NCBI GenBank assembly: GCA_016702545.1
Contig: JADJDT010000044.1
Span: 124,001 to 188,000 of the forward strand
Direction: 5' to 3'
Source: Pseudomonadota bacterium
GTDB taxonomy: Bacteria; Myxococcota_A; Polyangia; GCA-2747355
Length of the DNA stretch: 64,000 bases
The notes beneath the pieces were generated by a model. The model worked only from the letters and a program-made list of their open reading frames with translations. It was not told where the DNA came from and ran no database searches. Shown piece by piece: positions 42,978 to 52,809 of this stretch. The position numbers and the translations under genes are program-made. Every line of letters begins with the position of its first letter. Position 1 is the stretch's first letter.

Positions 42978-43787
42978 ATGTCGCCAAGACGAGCGATGCC
43001 GACGGGCGCCCAAGGGTGCCGGTTGCCGCGCGACGCGCGCGCTGCGCGACTCGCTCGGCGCTACGCGTGGTCGACGATGGCGGTGTTGAGCTGCCTGCCG
43101 CTGGCCGCCGGGCCGCCGGTGGCCAGCGCGGCGCCGGCGCCCGTGCGTGCGCCGGTGGCGGTGCTGGGCGTCGAGGCGCGTGACCTCGCCGAGCCCGTCG
43201 GGCGGCGGCTCAAGAGCGCCGTCGAGCAGGCGCTGGGTCGACTCCCCGGGCTGCGGCTCTTGGCCTCGCAGACGCTCGAGGAGTTCAAGCTGGTCTTCGG
43301 CTGCCTCGACGAGCAGGCTGCGTGCATGGCGCGCGGTGGCCGTCAGCTGGGCGCGGCTCGCCTGCTGTGGGGTGCGGTGGTGCCGCAAGGCGACCAATGG
43401 CGAGTGCGTCTCGTCTGGTTCGACGTGGCGACCGCGAAAACCACCAGCGTGGTGGAGGTCTCGATGCCGTCGACCGCCGAGCTGGAGACGGCCGTGCGAG
43501 CGCTGTCTCCGGCCCTGCGCCGCCTGCTCGGTGTTCGCGTCGGCGTGTTGGTGTTGCACCTGCCTGTGACGGAGACCGATATCTGGGTGGACGGCCAGCG
43601 GCGGGTGGTGGGCGCAGGTCGCGTCTTCTCCACGGCGGAGCTCCCGCGCGGGTCGCATCGCGTCGAGGTCCGCAAGCGCGGCTACCTGCCCTGGCAGCGT
43701 GAGGCCCAGATCGGCGCCGATCAGACGACCGAGCTGGTGGTGTCCCTGCCGCTCGCCGAGGTCCGTGCGGCGCCGGCTGGCGATTGA
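42978..43787 (+). CDS. Exported PEGA-domain protein
   Basis: 269 residues. A signal-like segment (YAWSTMAVLSCLPLAAGPPVASA, ~28-52) leads into a TolB-N-like alpha/beta region (VAVLGVEARDLAEPVGRRLKSAVEQAL, VFGCLDEQAACMARGGRQLGAARLLWGAV) followed by a PEGA repeat (LHLPVTETDIWVDGQRRVVGAG, LPRGSHRVEVRKRGYLPWQRE). Such proteins occur in the deltaproteobacterial periplasm; function unknown. The start may be the internal ATG before AVLSCLPLAAG. Confidence 0.75.
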   Translation: MSPRRAMPTGAQGCRLPRDARAARLARRYAWSTMAVLSCLPLAAGPPVASAAPAPVRAPVAVLGVEARDLAEPVGRRLKSAVEQALGRLPGLRLLASQTLEEFKLVFGCLDEQAACMARGGRQLGAARLLWGAVVPQGDQWRVRLVWFDVATAKTTSVVEVSMPSTAELETAVRALSPALRRLLGVRVGVLVLHLPVTETDIWVDGQRRVVGAGRVFSTAELPRGSHRVEVRKRGYLPWQREAQIGADQTTELVVSLPLAEVRAAPAGD

Positions 43788-43820
43788 CAGCTGGGCCGCG
43801 GGCTGTCAGCTTCCGCTCCG

Positions 43821-44798
43821 ATGGAACGGGTCTTCAGCGGCATTCAGCCGACCGGTGTGCTGCACCTCGGGAACTACCTGGGGGCCGTCCGCAACTGGGT
43901 CGCGATCCAGTCCGACTATGAGTGCATCTACTGCGTCGTCGATCTGCACGCGGTGACGCAGTCCTACGACGTGGCCGCGATGCCGGGGCGAATCCTCGAG
44001 CTCGCGACCGGGCTGCTCGCCTGCGGCCTCGATGCGACCCAGGTCAGGCTCTTCGTGCAGTCGAGCCTGCCGCAACACGCCGAGCTGGCCTGGGTCTTCA
44101 CCTGCGTGACCTCGATGGGTGAGCTCGGTCGACAGACGCAGTTCAAGAGTAAGTCCGAGCAGCAGGCGGACAACATCAACGTCGGGCTCTTCGCCTACCC
44201 CGTGCTGCAGGCCGCCGACATCCTGCTCTATAAGGCCTCGCGCGTGCCCGTGGGCGAGGATCAGGAGCAGCATCTCGAGCTCAGCCGGGAGATCGCCCGT
44301 CGCTTCAACGCCCGCTTCGGCGCGACCTTCCCCGAGCCGCGCACGCTCTTCACGTCGACCCCACGCATCCGCGGGCTGGACGGCGCGGCGAAGATGTCGA
44401 AGAGCCTCGGCAACCACATCGCCGTCGACGAGGACGAGGCGGTGCTGCGCCGCAAGCTAGCCAGCGCCGTGACCGATCCCGCGCGGCAGAAGCGCGCCGA
44501 TCCGGGGCACCCCGAGATCTGCAACATCTACAGCCTGCACAAGTTCTTCAGCGACAGCGGTTCCTGTCAGGAGATCGAGTCGGCCTGTCGCACGGCGGCG
44601 ATCGGCTGCGTCGACTGCAAGAAGCGGCTGGGCGACCAGCTCTTGGCGCACTTCGCGCCGATTCGCGAGCGCTGGCGCACGCTGCGCGAGCGACCGGACG
44701 AGGTCCGTGACGTACTCCGGCAAGGGCAGCGGCAATGCCAGCAGCTCGCCGACGCGACGATGGCCGAGGTGCGCGCCAAGATGGGCTTGAACTGGTGA
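43821..44798 (+). CDS. trpS: Tryptophan--tRNA ligase TrpS
   Basis: 325 residues, normal for bacterial TrpRS. Class I signatures: HLGNY in GVLHLGNYLGAVRNW (HIGH equivalent) and AKMSKSLGN (KMSKS). RVPVGEDQEQHLELSREIARRFN and DPARQKRADPGHPEICNIY are characteristic. Charges tRNA-Trp in the cytoplasm. The stop overlaps the GTG start of the next small lipoprotein gene (GTGA). Confidence 0.96.
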   Translation: MERVFSGIQPTGVLHLGNYLGAVRNWVAIQSDYECIYCVVDLHAVTQSYDVAAMPGRILELATGLLACGLDATQVRLFVQSSLPQHAELAWVFTCVTSMGELGRQTQFKSKSEQQADNINVGLFAYPVLQAADILLYKASRVPVGEDQEQHLELSREIARRFNARFGATFPEPRTLFTSTPRIRGLDGAAKMSKSLGNHIAVDEDEAVLRRKLASAVTDPARQKRADPGHPEICNIYSLHKFFSDSGSCQEIESACRTAAIGCVDCKKRLGDQLLAHFAPIRERWRTLRERPDEVRDVLRQGQRQCQQLADATMAEVRAKMGLNW

Positions 44799-45226
44799 CG
44801 GGGTGGAAGGCAGCCCTCGCCGCGCTCGCGCTGCTGGGTGCGGTAGCCTGCGGCGACGCCGCCGGTCGCACGCCGGAGAAGGCCGCCCGTGCCTTCTTGG
44901 AGGCCGCGGCCGACGGGCAGACCGAGCAGCTCTTCGCGCTCTTGGCCCCCACCTCGCGTGCCCTGCTGCAGCAGCTCGCCAACCGGGCCACGGCGGAGGC
45001 CGGGGGCCAGCGCCGGCTCAAGGCGCAGGACCTGCTCGTGCTGGGCTTCGGGCGGCCGCGCCTGGAGGTCTCGGGTGTGGAGCTCAGCTACGCCGATCGC
45101 GAGCGAGCCCAGGTGCGACTGATCAGCCAGGGCGAGCGCGGAAACGAACTCTTGGATCTCCAGCGCGTCGACGGCCATTGGCGGGTGGTATTGCCCCAGC
45201 CAGCCGCGTCGCTGCGTAACGAGTAA
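44795..45226 (+). CDS. Small putative lipoprotein, unknown
   Basis: 143 residues starting at GTG 44795, overlapping the trpS stop. N-terminal hydrophobic stretch ALAALALLGAVAC with a probable lipidated Cys at about 18. The remainder (EKAARAFLEAAADGQTEQLFALL and VDGHWRVVLPQP) resembles the NTF2/DUF4878-like fold of small secreted proteins that begin with a helix and end in a beta-sheet. No function assigned. Confidence 0.75.
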   Translation: MTGWKAALAALALLGAVACGDAAGRTPEKAARAFLEAAADGQTEQLFALLAPTSRALLQQLANRATAEAGGQRRLKAQDLLVLGFGRPRLEVSGVELSYADRERAQVRLISQGERGNELLDLQRVDGHWRVVLPQPAASLRNE

Positions 45227-45334
45227 GGGCTCGTTAAGGGAGGCAGGTCTCCCGACGAGGCCGCCGCCCCAGGCGTCGCGCGGCCCCTTCGCCCTGGCCC
45301 CCCCGCTCGCGCCCGGCCTTCCGCTCTCCCGAAC

Positions 45335-46786
<1,452 letters not shown>

Positions 46787-46948
46787 TGGGCCCGCGGCTC
46801 CCGCCGCAACCCCTCGCCATTAGATGCATTTTTTGCGGTATCGGCCGACGAAATCGCCCGATCGTAACCGAGGCGTGCGGCAAGTCAAGCTGCCGGCGAC
46901 AGCGCTGGCCAGGCGCGGGCTCGCGTGCCGCCGCCTCGCCCTCGACCC

Positions 46949-47956
46949 TCAGGTCGGCGAGCTGTAGCTCATCAGCGCCTTCATGTAGTTGGCGCGCTCG
47001 AACTGGGCCGGGTCCGGACAGTGCAGCTGGCTCATCGAGCCCTTGAGCTGCTCGACCGAGCTGTAATCGTTCTGTTCGAGCCAGGTGCCGAGCTGCTGCA
47101 GCAGCTGCCGAGGATAGGCCGTGCCGTGGCGCAACAACGCCGAGGCCAGCATCGTCACGTCGGCGCCGGCCAAGAGCAGCTTGACCACGTCGTGGGCCGT
47201 GTGCACGCCCGTCGTGGCGGCCAGCGAGAGCGCGACGCGCCCCTTGAGAATCGCGATCCAGCGCAGCGGGAGCAGCAGCTCGGCCGAGGTGCTCAGCTCG
47301 ACCCCGGGTCGCACCTGGAGCGACTCGAGGTCGATGTCCGGCTGCATGAAGCGATTGAAGAGCACCAGACCATGCGCGCCGGCTTGCTGCAGCCGCAGCG
47401 CCATCTGCGCCAGCGCGCTGAAGTAGGGCCCGATCTTGACCGCCAGGGGGATGCCGATCGCCGCCCTTACCTGCTGGACGAGCTGCAGGTAGCGCTGCTC
47501 GACCGCCTCGGCGCTCGCCAGCGCATCGGTGGCGACGTAGTAGATGTTGAGCTCGACGGCATCGGCCCCGGCCTGCTCGAACAACTTGGCGTAGCGCACC
47601 CAGCCGCCGCTGGAGACGCCGTTGAGGCTGCCGATCACCGGGATCGACAGCTCGCGCTTGGCCTGCTCGAGCTGCGCCAGGTAGGCGTCCGGCCCGGTGC
47701 GGTAGCTCGTCAGCTCGGGGAAGTAGTTGGTCGCCTCGGGCGAGCCCTCGGCGCCGAAGTCGCGCAGCCGCGCCAGCTCCATCTCGTCGTGCTCGATCTG
47801 CTCCTCGAAGAGCGAGGGCAGCACGACGGCGGCAACGCCCGCGTCCTCCAGCGCCTTGAGCTGCGCGATGTGGCCGGTCATGGGCGAGGCCCCGGCGACG
47901 AGCGGGTTCTTGAGCTCGAGCCCCAGGTAACGGGTGCGCAGGTCGATCGTGGTCAT
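46949..47956 (-). CDS. Dihydroorotate dehydrogenase-like protein
   Basis: 335 residues, FMN-binding TIM barrel of the PyrD family: KNPLVAGASPMTG, IPVIGSLNGVSSGGWV, AVELNIYYV, LAVKIGPYFSALAQMA, LVLFNRFMQPDIDLE and LSLAATTGVHTAHDVVKLLLAGAD. The usual catalytic Ser/Cys loop of true PyrD is not clear. Proteins of this type recur beside pyruvate:ferredoxin oxidoreductase genes, as here with nifJ 73 bases upstream, so a redox role with NifJ rather than pyrimidine synthesis is likely. Preceded by GAGGAAA. Confidence 0.87.
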   Translation of the reverse strand: MTTIDLRTRYLGLELKNPLVAGASPMTGHIAQLKALEDAGVAAVVLPSLFEEQIEHDEMELARLRDFGAEGSPEATNYFPELTSYRTGPDAYLAQLEQAKRELSIPVIGSLNGVSSGGWVRYAKLFEQAGADAVELNIYYVATDALASAEAVEQRYLQLVQQVRAAIGIPLAVKIGPYFSALAQMALRLQQAGAHGLVLFNRFMQPDIDLESLQVRPGVELSTSAELLLPLRWIAILKGRVALSLAATTGVHTAHDVVKLLLAGADVTMLASALLRHGTAYPRQLLQQLGTWLEQNDYSSVEQLKGSMSQLHCPDPAQFERANYMKALMSYSSPT

Positions 47957-47982
47957 GGCGGGTTTCCTCGCGGTTTATGGCG

Positions 47983-48030
47983 GCACGCAGCCTGCGGCAC
48001 GCAGCCGCACGCAGCCTGCGGCACGCGGCC
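47983..48030. repeat. 24-bp tandem duplication at the nifJ stop
   Basis: Two 24-base units (GCACGCAGCCTGCG plus GCACGCAGCC), the second ending in GCGGCC. The last base of the second unit is the final base of the nifJ TAG on the minus strand. Located in the nifJ to DHOD-like gap. Confidence 0.75.
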
Positions 48031-51000
48031 TATTGCGGGACGTTGCGCTCGACGCCGGCGAGCTGCTCGTAGAGACGCCAGCGCTCGTCGACGTCCTGCT
48101 GCGCCAGCGCCAGCAGCTGCTGGGCTTGCTCCGGCTTGGCCTGCGCCAGCATCGCGAAGCGAGCCTCGGTCGCGACGAAGTCCTTGATCGGCATCGCCGG
48201 CTTGCGGCTGTCGAGCGCGAAGGGCTTGCCGCCCGGGTGATCGGCGCCCTGCGGCGAGAAGCGGTAGAGCGGCCAATAGCCACTCTTGACCGCGTCCTTC
48301 TGGTGCGTCATCGACGTCGTCATGTCGATGCCGTGCGCGATGCAGGTGCTGTAGGCGATCACCAGCGAGGGACCCGGGTAGGCCTCGGCCTCGAGCAGCG
48401 CGCGGATCGTCTGCCGCGGCTGCGCCCCCAGGGCGATCTGCGCGACGTAAACATTCCCGTAGGCCATCGCGATCATGCCCAGGTCCTTCTTGCCGCTGGG
48501 CTTGCCGCTGGCGGCAAACTTGGCCACCGCCCCACGCGGCGTGGCCTTGGAGGCCTGCCCGCCGGTGTTGGAGTAGACCTCGGTGTCGAGCACCAGGATG
48601 TTGACGTTGCGCCCCGAGGCCACCACGTGGTCGAGCCCGCCGAAGCCGATATCATAGGCCCAGCCGTCGCCGCCGATGATCCAGACGCTGCGCTCGACCA
48701 GCGCGTCGACCACGCTGGCCAGCCGTTCAGCGCTCGGTTGGTCGCCGAGCCGTACCAGCTGACGCTTGAGCTCGGCCACCCGCGCCCGCTGCTCGGCGTA
48801 GCCCTCCTCACTGCGGGGCTGCGGCAGCAGCAAGGCGTCGTAGGCGGCCTGACCCAGTGCCGGCTGCAGCTCGCTCCTGAGCTCACGCACGAGCTGGTGC
48901 GCCAGCGTGCGCTGCTGGTCGAGCGCCAGCCGCATGCCGAGCCCGAACTCCGCGTTGTCCTCGAAGAGCGAGTTGGCCCAGGCCGGTCCGCGGCCCTCGG
49001 CGTTGGCCGACCACGGCGTCGTCGGCAGATTGCCGCCGTAGATCGAGGAGCAGCCGGTCGCGTTGGCCACGACCATCCGGTCGCCGAAGAGCTGGCTCAG
49101 CAGCTTGAGGTAGGGCGTCTCGCCGCAGCCGGCGCAGGCCCCCGAGAACTGGAACAGGGGCTCGAGCAGCTGCGAGCCCTTGACCCCGTCGGTGGCGATC
49201 GTGCGGCGGTCGCTCTCGGGCAGCGCGGCGAAGAAGGCGAAGTTGGCGCGCTCGCGCTCGAGGTGCGGCTCCTTGGGCTGCATGTTGATCGCCTTGTGCT
49301 TGGCGACCTCCTTGCTGCGTGCGGGGCAGACGTCGACGCAGACGCCGCAGCCGGTGCAGTCCTCGGGGGCGACCTGGATCCGCATCGCCGCGCCGGCGGG
49401 CCCCTCCTTGCCGGTCCACGGTCGGGTGACGAAGCCGGCCGGGGCCCCGCTCGCGGCGGCCGGCGCAAAGGTCTTCATGCGAATCGCGGCGTGCGGACAG
49501 ACGATCGCACACAGCCCGCACTGCGTGCAGATCGTGTCGTCCCAGATCGGGATCTCTGCCGCGATGCTGCGTTTCTCCCAGATCGCCGAGCCCACCGGGA
49601 AGGTGCCATCGGCGGGCAGCGCGCTGACCGGCAGGAGATCGCCGTGGCCGCTGAGGATCAGCGCCGTCACGCGCTTGAAGAAGTCGCTGGTGCCGTCGAG
49701 CGCCGCGAAGCTGTGGCGCTGCAGGGTGCTGGTGGCCCGCGCCGGTACGGTCACCGGGGCGACGCCCTGCAGGGTCGCATCGACGGCCGCGTAGTTGCGC
49801 CGCAGCACCGCCTCGCCGCGCTTGTGGTAGGTCTTGGTGATGGCGTCCTTGATCTGGGCGATGGCCTCGTCCCGCGGCAGCATGTTGGAGAGGCCGAAGA
49901 AGCAGGTCTGCATCACGGTGTTGATGCGGCCGGGCATCCCGGCCTCCTGCGCCACCTTGGCGGCGTCGATCACGTAGAAGCTGAGGCGCTTGTCGATGAT
50001 CTGCTGCTGCGTCTCGCGCGGGAGCTGCTGCCAGACCTCGGCGGCGCCGTAGGGGCTGTTGAGCAGGAAGGTGGCGCCGGGCTCGGCGTAGCTCAGGACG
50101 TCGAGCCGCTCGAGGAAGCCGAACTGGTGGCAGGCGACGAAGTTGGCCCGCTGGATCAAATAGGTCGAGTGGATCGGTCGTGGGCTGACGCGCAGGTGCG
50201 AGACGGTGATCGAACCGGACTTCTTCGAGTCGTAGACGAAGTAGCCCTGCGCGTGCAGCGGCGTGTTCTCGCCGACGATCTTGACGGTGTTCTTCACCGC
50301 GCTGACCGTGCCGTCGCTGCCCAGCCCGAAGAACACCGCGCGCGTCGTGTCCTTGCCCTCGGTGTCGAAGTCGGCGTCCCAGCGCAGGCTGGTGTGGCTC
50401 ACGTCATCGACGATGCCGACGGTGAAGTGCCGCTTGGGCTTGGGCTCTGCCAGGTGGTCGAAGACGGCCTTGGCCATCGCCGGCGTGAACTCCTTGGAGG
50501 AGAGCCCATAGCGACCGCCGATCACCTGGGGCAACGGCCGACTGGCGCCGGGGCCGCCGTCCCAGGCCTCGTGCAGGGCGGCCAGGACATCCTGATACAG
50601 CGGCTCACCGAGGGCGCCGGGCTCCTTGGTGCGATCGAGCACGGCCAGGCTCCGCACGCTCGGCGGCAGCGCGGCGACGAAGGCCTCGCCGTCGAAGGGG
50701 CGGTAGAGCCGCACCGCCAGCACGCCGACCTTGCTGCCCTGCGCTTGCAGGGCAGCGACGGCCTCGTGGACGGCGCCAACGCCAGAGCCCATCAGCACGA
50801 TCACGCGCTCGGCGTCCGGCGCGCCGTAGTATTCGAAGAGGCGGTAGCGCCGACCGGTGCGCGCCGCGAAGGCGTCGAGCGTGTCGCTGACGATGCCCGG
50901 CACCGCGGCGTAGAAGGGATTGCAGGCCTCGCGGGCCTGGAAGAACACGTCGGGGTTCTGCGCCGTGCCGCGCAGCGCCGGGCGATCAGGGCTCAACGCC

Positions 51001-51629
51001 CGCGCGCGGTGCGCCCGCACCAGACCTTCGTCGAGCAGGGCGCGCACGTCCTCGAGCGGCAGCGAGACGATCTTGTTGACCTCGTGCGAGGTGCGAAAGC
51101 CGTCGAAGAAGTGCAGGAAGGGGACGCGGGCGCGCAGGGTGGAGAGCTGCGCGACCAGCGCCATGTCCTGGGCCTCTTGCACGGAGTTGGCGCAGAGCAT
51201 CGCCCAGCCGGTGCTGCGCGTGGCCATCACGTCGCTGTGGTCGCCGAAGATCGAGAGCGCGTGCGTGGCGAGGGTGCGCGCGGCGATGTGAAACACCGTC
51301 GGCGTCAGCTCGCCGGCGATCTTGAACATGTTCGGAATCATCAGCAGCAGGCCCTGCGAGGCCGTGAAGGTCGTCGTCAGCGCGCCGGCTTGCAGCGCGC
51401 CGTGCACGGCGCCGGCGGCTCCGGCCTCGCTCTGCATCTCGATCACCTGCGGCGTCGTGCCCCAGAGGTTCGGATCGCCCTCGGCGGCCCAGGCGTCAGC
51501 GAACTCACCCATCGCTGACGCCGGCGTGATCGGGTAGATCGCGATCACCTCATTGGTCAGGTAGGCGATGCGCGCGGCGGCTTCGTTGCCGTCGAGGGTG
51601 ACCGTGGTCGAGGCGGTGTCTGAGCCCAT
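48030..51629 (-). CDS. nifJ: Pyruvate:ferredoxin (flavodoxin) oxidoreductase NifJ
   Basis: About 1199 residues, single-chain PFOR. Oxidatively decarboxylates pyruvate to acetyl-CoA with electrons to ferredoxin or flavodoxin. N-terminal YPITPASAMGEFADAW; DSKKSGSITVSHLR; two 4Fe-4S clusters in CTQCGLCAIVCP and CTGCGVCVDVCP; proximal cluster CAGCGETPYLKL; TPP-site GGDGWAYDIGFGGLDHV. ATG 51629 is chosen because GGAGGAG lies just upstream; a GTG at 51647 is in frame but overlaps that site. Indicates anaerobic or microaerobic pyruvate metabolism. Confidence 0.96.
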   Translation of the reverse strand: MGSDTASTTVTLDGNEAAARIAYLTNEVIAIYPITPASAMGEFADAWAAEGDPNLWGTTPQVIEMQSEAGAAGAVHGALQAGALTTTFTASQGLLLMIPNMFKIAGELTPTVFHIAARTLATHALSIFGDHSDVMATRSTGWAMLCANSVQEAQDMALVAQLSTLRARVPFLHFFDGFRTSHEVNKIVSLPLEDVRALLDEGLVRAHRARALSPDRPALRGTAQNPDVFFQAREACNPFYAAVPGIVSDTLDAFAARTGRRYRLFEYYGAPDAERVIVLMGSGVGAVHEAVAALQAQGSKVGVLAVRLYRPFDGEAFVAALPPSVRSLAVLDRTKEPGALGEPLYQDVLAALHEAWDGGPGASRPLPQVIGGRYGLSSKEFTPAMAKAVFDHLAEPKPKRHFTVGIVDDVSHTSLRWDADFDTEGKDTTRAVFFGLGSDGTVSAVKNTVKIVGENTPLHAQGYFVYDSKKSGSITVSHLRVSPRPIHSTYLIQRANFVACHQFGFLERLDVLSYAEPGATFLLNSPYGAAEVWQQLPRETQQQIIDKRLSFYVIDAAKVAQEAGMPGRINTVMQTCFFGLSNMLPRDEAIAQIKDAITKTYHKRGEAVLRRNYAAVDATLQGVAPVTVPARATSTLQRHSFAALDGTSDFFKRVTALILSGHGDLLPVSALPADGTFPVGSAIWEKRSIAAEIPIWDDTICTQCGLCAIVCPHAAIRMKTFAPAAASGAPAGFVTRPWTGKEGPAGAAMRIQVAPEDCTGCGVCVDVCPARSKEVAKHKAINMQPKEPHLERERANFAFFAALPESDRRTIATDGVKGSQLLEPLFQFSGACAGCGETPYLKLLSQLFGDRMVVANATGCSSIYGGNLPTTPWSANAEGRGPAWANSLFEDNAEFGLGMRLALDQQRTLAHQLVRELRSELQPALGQAAYDALLLPQPRSEEGYAEQRARVAELKRQLVRLGDQPSAERLASVVDALVERSVWIIGGDGWAYDIGFGGLDHVVASGRNVNILVLDTEVYSNTGGQASKATPRGAVAKFAASGKPSGKKDLGMIAMAYGNVYVAQIALGAQPRQTIRALLEAEAYPGPSLVIAYSTCIAHGIDMTTSMTHQKDAVKSGYWPLYRFSPQGADHPGGKPFALDSRKPAMPIKDFVATEARFAMLAQAKPEQAQQLLALAQQDVDERWRLYEQLAGVERNVPQ

Positions 51630-51760
51630 GAGCTGTGTCTCCTCCACGCTTGCAGGTAACCGGTCGGCGCCAGCATCGCGCCATGTTGACGCCCGCCGCG
51701 CGTGGCCCAGTGGTCGGCCCGTCGCCGGCCAGTGGGTTGCGCGTGGGCGTCGCTCTGCTC

Positions 51761-51809
51761 GAGCCGATCGCTGGAGCCGATCGCTGTAGCCTGCGCGTCG
51801 ACGCGCAGG
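51761..51809. repeat. 13-bp tandem duplication and 20-bp palindrome upstream of nifJ
   Basis: Two adjacent copies of GAGCCGATCGCTG (51761-51786) are followed by the perfect palindrome CCTGCGCGTCGACGCGCAGG (51790-51809), about 160 bases upstream of the nifJ start. The palindrome could be an operator or a hairpin; no known regulator site is recognised. Confidence 0.5.
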
Positions 51810-51893
51810 GCGCCGACAAGCGCGGGCATCGTACTGCGGTGGCGCCGCTATGTCAGCAATTCCCTGCCGCGCGCGGCCCCCGTCCGAGAACCC

Positions 51894-52610
51894 TCAATTG
51901 GGACCATGGGGCGGTGCGTCGTTGCGGCGACCGACGCTGCGGAGCGCTGGCCGCGCGCGGCGGCGCAGCCGTCGGCGCAGGCCCGGCGCCCAGCGGGCGA
52001 TCGGGTGGAGAAAGGAGGCGCCGATCGCGGCGCCGACCGCGGCGGCGGTCAGGTCGAGCCAGGCGCGATCGACCAGGGCCAGCAGCAGCACGGCGCCGCC
52101 GACGATCAGCGCCGTCGGCCGCACCCGCAGGCCCAGCGTGTGCTGGCCCCACAACACCAGGTGCTCGCCGTAGACCACCGCGCCGGCGAGGAGCAGCGCC
52201 AGCGTGCCCCCGGTGGCCCCGCAGACCAGGGTCGACGGGCGGCTCAGGCCCAGCACCGCGGCGGCCGTCAGCCCGCCCACGCCGCTGGCTAGGTAGCACG
52301 CCGCGAAGCGCCGCTCGCCCCACCAGCGCTCCATCGGTGCGCCGAGCAGCCACAGCACGCCGAGGTCCAGCAGCAGGGTGCGCGCGTTGAGATGGAGCCA
52401 GACCGCCGTCAGGGGCTGCCAGAGCTCGCCGCGACCGAAGGTGGCGGCCGCGCTGACGGCGAGGTGCTGCCGGACCCAACTCGGTCCGGCGGCGAAGACG
52501 TAGAGCAGAAAGATCGTCGCCTGAAGGGCGATGAGCCCGAGCGTGACGCGAGGCGGGCGGCCGCCGACGCGCAGCAGCTTGGTGTCAGGGGTGATCCAGA
52601 TCCGACGCAT
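51894..52610 (-). CDS. Rhomboid-family membrane protein lacking the catalytic dyad
   Basis: 238 residues from ATG 52610. Six hydrophobic segments and family landmarks: ELWQPLTAVWLHLNARTLLLDLGVLWLLG, ERWWGERRFAACYLASGVGG. The catalytic GxSG is GATG (ACGATGG-type: STLVCGATGGTLALL), with Thr for Ser, and the His expected in the last helix is absent (LTAAAVGAAIG). It is therefore probably an inactive rhomboid-like protein. The frame is open to 52901 but that part is Arg-rich and antisense to the glycosyltransferase. Confidence 0.75.
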   Translation of the reverse strand: MRRIWITPDTKLLRVGGRPPRVTLGLIALQATIFLLYVFAAGPSWVRQHLAVSAAATFGRGELWQPLTAVWLHLNARTLLLDLGVLWLLGAPMERWWGERRFAACYLASGVGGLTAAAVLGLSRPSTLVCGATGGTLALLLAGAVVYGEHLVLWGQHTLGLRVRPTALIVGGAVLLLALVDRAWLDLTAAAVGAAIGASFLHPIARWAPGLRRRLRRRARPALRSVGRRNDAPPHGPN

Positions 52611-52809
52611 CGGCCGGCGAGCGTAGCGAGCGGGTCGCCGCAGGGCAACCCGCGGCGCCGACGGCCAGCCGCCTGAGCCCGGCTCGAGGGCGCTCAGGGT
52701 GGCAGCCGGTGCTGGACGGCGGCGGGGAGCTGCACGTACAACAGCGCGGCTGGGGCGGCCGCGACCAAGAGCGCGAACTCCTGCGACAGGCCCCGGGGGG
52801 AGGCTCGCG

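Noticed and set aside
47934..51518. A 1194-codon plus-strand open frame
   Set aside because: Antisense to nifJ, whose iron-sulfur and TPP motifs are complete; the antisense product shows no domain.
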